From Chloroflexota bacterium (GTDB lineage: Bacteria > Chloroflexota > Anaerolineae > Aggregatilineales > UBA2796), in the NCBI GenBank assembly GCA_003695215.1, contig RFIM01000157.1, forward strand, positions 1 through 11,618: DNA of 11,618 nt, given 5' to 3'. Shown here piece after piece: positions 6,285 to 11,618 of this stretch. Every line of letters begins with the position of its first letter. Position 1 is the first letter of the stretch. The translations under genes were made by a program, and so were the position numbers. Below the pieces are notes generated by a model. The model was not told where the DNA came from and did no database searches. It was given only the letters and a program-made list of their open reading frames with translations.

Positions 6285-8648
6285 TCAACTGACTTGAACA
6301 GGCGTCGTGTAGACTTGCTCAACGACTGTGCTCTCGCCTACGATCTCGAACTCGCCGACCAGTCGGATATCTTCAGAGGAAGCGCCGATGCTGACGATGA
6401 TCTTGCCTGGCTCGACCACATAACGCATCGCGCGGTCGTAGAAGGCGAGATGGCGCGCATCGAGCCTGAAGGTGATGCGCTTGCTCTCGTTCGGCTGCAG
6501 GGTGACGCGCTTGAAGCCCTTGAGCAGCTTGACAGGGCGCGTGACGCTAGCGATAGGATCGCTGACATAGAGCTGAACGACTTCATCGCCTGCGCGCTCG
6601 CCGATATTTTTGAGCGTGAAAGCGATGTTCACAGATTGGTCAGGGCGCACTTGCGCCGAATCAATGCTGAGATCGCTGTAGGCGAAGTGTGTGTAGCTCA
6701 GGCCGTGCCCAAAGGCATACAGCGGCTTGGCACACAGATCGACGTAATCGCCCCACCAGTTGCTGCGCCCGCCTGATGGCTTGTGCGCGTAGAAGATCGG
6801 CACCTGCCCGACGTGGCGTGGAAAAGTGATCGGCAGCCTGCCGCTCGGATTGACCTTGCCGAACAGCGCATTGGCAATTGCAGCGCCGCCCTGCTCAGCC
6901 GGCAACCAGGCCACCAAGATGGCAGGAACATGTTCAGCCAACCAGGTAATGGCATATGGCCTGCCTATGAGCAGGACGACCACAGTAGGCGTGCCTGTGG
7001 CCTGGACGGCTTTGATCAGCTCGCCTTGCAAGCCTGGCAGTTCGAGCGTAGCGCTATCTATGGATTCGCCCGATGTAGCGCCCGCTGGCTTAGATAGCCC
7101 TGACTTATCGCCTACCACAACCACTGCCACTTGCGCGCGCTCAACAGCAGCGATAGCTGCCTCAAAACCTGAACGATCATCGCCTATGACCTCGCAGCCC
7201 TTGGCGTAAAGCACCTGAGTCGTTGGCGAGACGACTGAGCGGATGCCTTCCAATACGCTGATCGAAGGCGGCAGCAATGCTGACCAGTCCAGATGGATAG
7301 CGTTCTCGCTTGGGGTAGGCGCATCCAGGCTCACGCTTGGATCGAACAGGCCTTCATAGTGCGACGGGAAGTGGTAATCGCCTTGCAGCAAGCGGAGGCT
7401 ATCGGCGTGCGGCCCAATGACGGCGATAGACTCCAGCGAAGGGCTGAGCGGCAGCAGATCGCCCTCATTTTTGAGCAAGACGAGCGTTTTTTCGGCAATT
7501 TGGCGCGAGAGCGTGGCGCCTTGCTTATCGCTGTAAATTTCAGGAATGCGCCCAGTCTCCACGAATGGATTTTCGAACACACCTAGCTGGAATTTAAGCG
7601 TCAGGACGCGCTTGACGCTTTCTTCCACCAGCTGCGGATCGATCTTACCTGTGGCCAAACCTTGCAAGAGCGGCTCGCCATAGCAATCTGCTGCTGGCAG
7701 CTCAAGATCGATGCCCGCTTCCAAGCCGAAGCGCGCCGCTTCAGTTTTATCAGCGGCGATCTGATGGTAGTCCACGAAAGTCTTCAGGGTGAAGTAATCT
7801 GAGGCGACTACGCCGCTGAAGCCAAGCTCCCTGCGCAGTAGATCGTAGAGCAACTCGCGCGAGCTGCCGAGCGGCAGACCGTCTATCTCACTATAGGCAT
7901 TCATGACGCTTGCGGCGCGCGCCACGTGAATGGCCGCCTTGAAAGGCATCGCGTAGACTTCGCGCAGCTCTCGGGCGCCGATATGCGCGGGCGCCCAGTT
8001 CATGCCGCCTTCAGAAGCACTATAGCCTAAGAAATGCTTAAGCGTGGCTGCTATGCCTTCGCGCAGATCGTCGCCTTGCAGGCCGCGCACATAGGCAATG
8101 CCCATCTGGCTGATCAGATAAGGGTCCTCGCCGAAGGTCTCTTCGATGCGGCCCCAGCGCGCATCACGCGCTACATCCAGCACAGGCGCAAGGGCGTGGT
8201 GCGCGCCGACTGCGCGCATCTGTTGGCGGATCAAGCGCGCCATCGCCTCGATCAGCTCTGGCTGCCAAGTGGCTGCCAGACCGATTGGCTGAGGGAAAGT
8301 GGTAGCGCCGCGCGCCAAGTAACCTGCGCAGCTCTCCTCATGCACAAGGGCAGGGATGCCAAGCCGCGTGTGATATTTCAGGTAGCCTTGTATGGCGTTA
8401 GCCAGCTCAGCGCTTTGCACAGGCGGCAAGATCGAAGCGCCACCTACGCGGGCAATTTGCCCGATGCCGTGCTGCAAAGGCGCTGCGGCGCGCTCGGGCG
8501 CGAATCGCCGTTCGGCGTCGATCAGCGCGTTCACCCAGACGCTCTGCAGCTGAGCGACCTTCTCAGGCATGCTCATCTCAGCCAGCAGCGCGTTCACGCG
8601 CACTTCAACAGTCTGATAGGGATCGAGATAGCGTGGCGATAGAGTCAT
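6285..8648 (-). CDS. GH3 beta-glycosidase, probably beta-xylosidase or beta-glucosidase, cytoplasmic
   Basis: GH3 enzymes remove terminal beta-linked sugars from non-reducing ends by a retaining mechanism. The 787-residue protein has the complete three-part architecture. A TIM-barrel domain (about 1-350) contains GRIEETFGEDP, the substrate-binding KHF motif (K204, H205) and the nucleophile Asp284 in VVASDYF. An alpha/beta sandwich domain (about 385-640) contains ALVLLKNE-type sequence, GDKSGL and the probable acid/base Glu528 in TSGES. A fibronectin type III-like C-terminal domain (about 675-750) contains DEVVQLYVSDP. The N-terminus is MTLSPRYLDPYQ with no signal peptide, so the enzyme should act on imported oligosaccharides. 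SDYF around the nucleophile and the GH8 neighbour favour xylo-oligosaccharides, but sequence alone does not separate xylosidase from glucosidase. The ATG at 8648 gives a normal family N-terminus, although its ribosome site is weak. It lies 43 bases after the permease stop and 11 bases before the GH8 start, inside one operon. Confidence 0.93.
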   Translation of the reverse strand: MTLSPRYLDPYQTVEVRVNALLAEMSMPEKVAQLQSVWVNALIDAERRFAPERAAAPLQHGIGQIARVGGASILPPVQSAELANAIQGYLKYHTRLGIPALVHEESCAGYLARGATTFPQPIGLAATWQPELIEAMARLIRQQMRAVGAHHALAPVLDVARDARWGRIEETFGEDPYLISQMGIAYVRGLQGDDLREGIAATLKHFLGYSASEGGMNWAPAHIGARELREVYAMPFKAAIHVARAASVMNAYSEIDGLPLGSSRELLYDLLRRELGFSGVVASDYFTLKTFVDYHQIAADKTEAARFGLEAGIDLELPAADCYGEPLLQGLATGKIDPQLVEESVKRVLTLKFQLGVFENPFVETGRIPEIYSDKQGATLSRQIAEKTLVLLKNEGDLLPLSPSLESIAVIGPHADSLRLLQGDYHFPSHYEGLFDPSVSLDAPTPSENAIHLDWSALLPPSISVLEGIRSVVSPTTQVLYAKGCEVIGDDRSGFEAAIAAVERAQVAVVVVGDKSGLSKPAGATSGESIDSATLELPGLQGELIKAVQATGTPTVVVLLIGRPYAITWLAEHVPAILVAWLPAEQGGAAIANALFGKVNPSGRLPITFPRHVGQVPIFYAHKPSGGRSNWWGDYVDLCAKPLYAFGHGLSYTHFAYSDLSIDSAQVRPDQSVNIAFTLKNIGERAGDEVVQLYVSDPIASVTRPVKLLKGFKRVTLQPNESKRITFRLDARHLAFYDRAMRYVVEPGKIIVSIGASSEDIRLVGEFEIVGESTVVEQVYTTPVQVS

Positions 8649-8691
8649 TTTGAACCTGGTCTTTCAACTCACATGGCTTGCAAACGGCCAG

Positions 8692-9579
8692 TCAGCCTTT
8701 CAACTCGCCGCCTGTCAGTCCGGTTACGATGAAACGCTGCGTGAAGATGTAAAAGATGACCACAGGGATGATCAGGATGGTGATGTAAGCCATGATCAGC
8801 GCCCACTCTGAGCCATACTGCCCTTGAAACTGCATGATCCCAAGCGGCAGCGGCCACAACTTCGGATCGTTCAGCACTAAGAGCGGCAGGAAGTACTCGT
8901 TCCACGCGCCGATCACCTGCAGCGTGGCAACCGCTGCAATGGCAGGGCGTGCCATCGGCAGCAGGATGAAGCGGAAGAAGCCCAAAGTCGAGCAGCCGTC
9001 TATATAGGCAGCGTCTTCCAGCTCGGTCGGGATCGCCATGAAGAAGCCGCGCAAGATCACTACACTGCCTGGCAGGCTGAAGGCCACCATCGGCAAAATG
9101 ACGCCCCAGAGGTTGTTGATCAGCCCCAGCTGCCGAATCTGGATGAAGATCGGCAGGATTGCCACCACAAGCGGGAAGAGCAGCCCTAGCGAAAGCACGT
9201 TGAACAAGAAGCCCTTGCCCAGGAACTGCATGCGGCTGAAGACGAAGGCCAGGCAGGCTGAGAGCGAGACGCCGATCACGGTCACGCCGACTGTCAGCAA
9301 GATGCTGTTCTTGAAGGCGTTCCAAAAGTCAGGGTTGCTCAGAATGCGCACGAAGTTCTGCCATTGAATGCCTTGCTTGGGCAGGCCGAAGGGCTCTGCC
9401 AAGAACTCGCCTGTGGTGCGGATGCCGCCCAAAACAGCAGTTAGGCTCGGCGCAAGGATGACAACCGCTACGAAGGTGAGCACAGCGTACTTAGCGATGT
9501 TCAGCAATAGCCGCCTGGCGCTAATGGGGCGCTTTGGCTTGCTCGGCAACGCCGCTATGGTAGGCGCATAAGTCGTCAT
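8692..9579 (-). CDS. Carbohydrate ABC transporter permease, MalG/LacG type
   Basis: One of two membrane subunits of a CUT1-family sugar importer. The 295-residue protein has a basic cytoplasmic N-terminus and about six membrane segments, near residues 31-53, 93-114, 124-147, 158-180, 213-235 and 258-280. Between the fourth and fifth lies the EAA-type loop that docks on the ATPase: ELEDAAYIDGCSTLGFFRFI followed by LLP, with Asp189-Ala190-Ala191 in the place of EAA and the Gly preserved at 195. The last segment ends in QRFIVTGLTGGELKG, a typical terminus of MalG-type permeases. A GGAG ribosome site (9587-9590) precedes the ATG at 9579 by 7 bases. It lies 13 bases after the partner permease and 43 before the GH3 gene. 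Substrate specificity is inferred only from the operon; xylo-oligosaccharides are the best guess. Confidence 0.94.
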   Translation of the reverse strand: MTTYAPTIAALPSKPKRPISARRLLLNIAKYAVLTFVAVVILAPSLTAVLGGIRTTGEFLAEPFGLPKQGIQWQNFVRILSNPDFWNAFKNSILLTVGVTVIGVSLSACLAFVFSRMQFLGKGFLFNVLSLGLLFPLVVAILPIFIQIRQLGLINNLWGVILPMVAFSLPGSVVILRGFFMAIPTELEDAAYIDGCSTLGFFRFILLPMARPAIAAVATLQVIGAWNEYFLPLLVLNDPKLWPLPLGIMQFQGQYGSEWALIMAYITILIIPVVIFYIFTQRFIVTGLTGGELKG

Positions 9580-9592
9580 AGTAGCACTCCAA

Positions 9593-10546
9593 TTATTCTC
9601 TCAGCACGTAATCTTGGCGCATGACTAGGCGCTGGTAGCCGAGCGAGAAGAAGAGCGTGATGCAAAATAGCACCACAGCCACTGCGCTGCCATAGCCAAG
9701 CGCAAAGCGCTGGATGCCATATTTGTACAGATAGGTTGCGATTGTCGAAGTGGCGTTAACTGGCCCGCCTTGCGTCAGAATCCAGATGATCACGAACTGC
9801 TGGAAGGAGCCGAGAACCGAGAGAAAGATCGTCAAGCGGATGGTGCGCCCTAAGAGCGGAATCGTCACAAAGCGCAGCACTTGGAATTCATTGCAGCCAT
9901 CAATGCGCCCTGCTTCTTCAAGCTCCTTAGGCACGGCTTGAAGCCCTGCCATGTAGAGGATCATGTAAAAGCCGAAGTATTTCCACGTCAGCACCAAAAA
10001 GATCGCGTACAGAGCAATATTGCGGTCTGCTAGCCAAGGGATGTACTTGAAGTTCGGGATGATCGCCTCGAAAACTCGGTTCATCAAGCCCATATTTGGG
10101 TGCAGCACATACAGCCAGATTAGCGCCGTGATCACTTCTGAGAAGACGTATGGGATGAACAGAATCGCCCGAAAGATGTGCCGCCCGACCAACTGACCGC
10201 GCCCGACCAGAAGCGCCAAGCCCAGCGCCAGTGGCAATTGCAGCAACAGCGATGAAGTCATCAGGATCAGGCTATTGCCTATGGAGCGAAGGAACACGCC
10301 ATCGCTCAGCAGATCGACGTAGTTATCTAAGCCGCGGAAATTTGTCGGCGGCCCGAAGCCGTTCCATTTGAATAAGCTGTAGTAGCTTGACTGGGCGATC
10401 GGGATCAACAGGAACGTCAAGAAGACGATCATGCCCGGCGCAACCAACAGCCCGATGGTCAGCCATTTGCTCAGCGTGCGGTTGAGCGGCTGTGCCGAAA
10501 ACGAGGCTGCCTTTTGCGGTAAAACGCGGAAACGCACGGTAGACAT
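9593..10546 (-). CDS. Carbohydrate ABC transporter permease, MalF/UgpA type
   Basis: The second membrane subunit of the CUT1-type importer. The 317-residue protein starts with a basic tail of about 28 residues. It then has six hydrophobic segments, beginning with the run near 29-50 and the long LILMTSSLLLQLPLALGLAL segment near 88-112. It ends with a final segment and the tail YQRLVMRQDYVLRE. The cytoplasmic docking loop has the family pattern ELEEAGRIDGCNEFQVLRF followed by VTIP, with Glu210-Glu211-Ala212-Gly213 and Gly217. The first periplasmic-side loop FKWNGFGPPTNFRGLDNYVDLL is typical of UgpA-like permeases. The ATG at 10546 has only a modest GTGAG ribosome site 6 bases upstream. It is separated from the binding-protein gene by 116 bases that contain a strong stem-loop. 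The short gap to the second permease (13 bases) indicates co-transcription. The substrate is inferred from the adjacent GH3 and GH8 genes. Confidence 0.94.
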   Translation of the reverse strand: MSTVRFRVLPQKAASFSAQPLNRTLSKWLTIGLLVAPGMIVFLTFLLIPIAQSSYYSLFKWNGFGPPTNFRGLDNYVDLLSDGVFLRSIGNSLILMTSSLLLQLPLALGLALLVGRGQLVGRHIFRAILFIPYVFSEVITALIWLYVLHPNMGLMNRVFEAIIPNFKYIPWLADRNIALYAIFLVLTWKYFGFYMILYMAGLQAVPKELEEAGRIDGCNEFQVLRFVTIPLLGRTIRLTIFLSVLGSFQQFVIIWILTQGGPVNATSTIATYLYKYGIQRFALGYGSAVAVVLFCITLFFSLGYQRLVMRQDYVLRE

Positions 10547-10600
10547 AGTACACTCACTTTGCTACACTCAGGCGTCGATCTTGACAGCATCAGCTTGAGC

Positions 10601-10656
10601 GGCAGGTGTGCAGACTCGCCCTTCGGTTGGCAGCCAAAGCGGTCTACACACCCGCC
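10601..10656 (-). promoter_or_regulatory. Large stem-loop between binding-protein and permease genes
   Basis: The arms 10601-10615 and 10642-10656 form a 15-bp stem. Thirteen pairs are Watson-Crick and the other two are G-U wobbles when read as minus-strand RNA, but A-C mismatches on the plus strand. The structure is therefore favoured in the operon transcript. The 26-base interior contains a smaller TTGG/CCAA hairpin. The stem begins 6 bases after the binding-protein stop. The likely role, by analogy with other binding-protein operons such as malE-malF, is to stop some transcripts or protect the upstream mRNA from 3' exonucleases, giving more binding protein than permease. No U-tract follows, so a complete terminator is unlikely. 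Confidence 0.65.
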
Positions 10657-10662
10657 CTTGAG

Positions 10663-11618
10663 CTAATCGCTCAGCTCACGCTGTGCAGCAGCCTCGATCT
10701 CAGCAGCGACCTCTGCAGGCGTCGCCACACCGGCGAAGAGCTTCTCGACGCTATCGTTCACCACCTGGCCAACAGCCGGCGGCAGGAACTGGTCATAGTA
10801 GAGCTGGAAGTAAGGCGCCTCGTTGCGCGCTTTGAGGATAGTCTGCAAGATAGGATCAGTCACAGCATCCTCAGCTGCAGCAACCGTCGGCAGCACCCAG
10901 ATGGCAGCCGCACGCCGTTGGACATCGGCGCTGGTGATGTACTTCAGGAATTCAACAGCCTCAGGCTCCGCACGAGCGCCCACAGCGAAGCCATCGCCGC
11001 CGCCCAGCACGTCGTTCGGATTACCGCGCCCGCCTTCGACCGACGGGAATGGGAACCAGCCCAAGTTCTCGCCCAAGCCGCCGCTCTGGCTGGAGTTGGC
11101 TTGGACGCTTGGCGCCCACTGGCCCATCAGCTCCATCGCAGCGCGCGAGTCGCCCATGGCAGCCGCCTGATCGCCATAGCCCAAGCCCAAGAAGCCCTCG
11201 ATGAACGGCTCAAGGTCGATCAGCTCCTTCAGGTACTCGCCCGCTTTAACGAACGGCTCTGCTTCAAAGCTGCCTGTGCGATTGTAGGCTGCCAGGAAGG
11301 CTTCCTCGCCGCCCAAGCGAATCGCCAAATAGACCCACCAGAAGTGACCAGGCCACTTATCGCGCTCGCCTAGCGCAATTGGCGTGATGCCAGCCGCCTT
11401 GAGCTTCTTGACAACCTCGATGAACTCCGACCAGGTCTCGGGCGTCTTCTCGATGCCTGCCTGTGCGAAGAGCGCTTTGTTGTAGAAAATCCCGACGGCG
11501 CCCCATGTCCACGGCACGCCGTAGTACTCGCCATTGCGCCCATAAAGCTCTAGTGCCGCTTTGGCGCTGAACGAATCGCGCCACTCGCCTTCCAGCTCAG
11601 CGGCGATGTTCTTGACCA
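10663..11618 (-). CDS. Carbohydrate ABC transporter substrate-binding protein, 5' end missing
   Basis: A family 1 extracellular solute-binding protein that would capture the sugar outside the membrane and deliver it to the permease pair. The reading frame is open to the right edge of the window, giving 317 residues; the signal peptide and first part of the N-terminal lobe are outside. A GTG at 11517 is internal, since homology continues beyond it (LYGRNGEYYGVPW). Recognisable elements are the hinge-region phrase WGAVGIFYNKALFAQAGI, then TPETWSEFIEVVKKLKAAGI, then PIALGERDKWPGHFWW with several Trp residues that could stack on sugar rings. Further on are FPSVEGGRG and FLKYITSADVQ, and the C-terminal helix pattern LFAGVATPAEVAAEIEAAAQ. 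These are typical of CUT1 oligosaccharide-binding proteins. It is the most upstream operon gene visible, so the operon promoter, and possibly a regulator, lie beyond the edge. Xylo-oligosaccharide specificity is inferred from the downstream GH8 and GH3 genes. Confidence 0.93.
   Translation of the reverse strand, partial: VKNIAAELEGEWRDSFSAKAALELYGRNGEYYGVPWTWGAVGIFYNKALFAQAGIEKTPETWSEFIEVVKKLKAAGITPIALGERDKWPGHFWWVYLAIRLGGEEAFLAAYNRTGSFEAEPFVKAGEYLKELIDLEPFIEGFLGLGYGDQAAAMGDSRAAMELMGQWAPSVQANSSQSGGLGENLGWFPFPSVEGGRGNPNDVLGGGDGFAVGARAEPEAVEFLKYITSADVQRRAAAIWVLPTVAAAEDAVTDPILQTILKARNEAPYFQLYYDQFLPPAVGQVVNDSVEKLFAGVATPAEVAAEIEAAAQRELSD

Noticed and set aside
8669..9325. Minus-strand open frame of 218 codons in another frame of the permease gene
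   Set aside because: Overlaps the MalG-type permease almost completely; the permease frame carries membrane segments and the docking loop, while this one is Arg/Ala/His-rich noise.
10532..10570. GAGTGTA repeated twice before the MalF-type gene (minus strand)
   Set aside because: Seven-base repeat with an 8-base gap is too short to call an operator without other evidence.
10581..10586. TTGACA hexamer on the plus strand
   Set aside because: No -10 box at proper spacing and no plus-strand gene follows; chance match.
10606..11373. Plus-strand open frame of 255 codons
   Set aside because: Antisense to the binding-protein gene and starts inside the stem-loop; no domain evidence.

Overview
The window looks like chromosomal DNA from a free-living, plant-polysaccharide-degrading bacterium, most likely a Chloroflexota (Anaerolineae-type) member. 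That placement is an inference. It rests on a lipoprotein with a long Thr/Pro-rich linker of the kind common in that phylum, moderately high GC, tight gene packing, and a sugar ABC transporter next to GH3 and GH8 hydrolases. No mobile element, CRISPR array, rRNA or tRNA was recognised.

Layout. (1) Positions 1-1260, plus strand: the 3' part of tatC (twin-arginine translocase), then a lipoprotein gene of unknown function starting 11 bases later. (2) Positions 1264-4869, minus strand: a full-length mutS followed downstream by an Mrr-type restriction endonuclease gene. The mrr stop lies 3 bases from the lipoprotein stop, so the two units converge tail to tail. (3) Positions 4870-5007: a short non-coding gap with a perfect 10-bp hairpin that probably ends the operon to its right. 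(4) Positions 5008-11618, minus strand: a co-directional, closely spaced sugar-utilisation operon. In transcription order it encodes an extracellular solute-binding protein (its N-terminus lies beyond the right edge), two MalF/MalG-type permeases, a GH3 beta-glycosidase without a signal peptide, and a GH8 enzyme that closely resembles reducing-end xylose-releasing exo-oligoxylanase (Rex) but has a Sec signal peptide.

How the operon probably works (inference): xylo-oligosaccharides are trimmed from the reducing end outside the membrane by the exported GH8 enzyme, captured by the binding protein, imported by the permease pair and split to monosaccharides in the cytoplasm by the GH3 enzyme. No transporter ATPase is present, so a shared ATPase encoded elsewhere is expected. 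A strong stem-loop directly after the binding-protein gene could keep binding protein in excess over permease.

The points most worth a second look are the exported Rex-like enzyme, an Asp-to-Asn change at a probable catalytic position of the Mrr protein, the wobble-paired stem-loop between binding-protein and permease genes, and the duplicated module in the lipoprotein. I see no clearly new multi-gene system; the window is mostly recognisable families with these unusual details.
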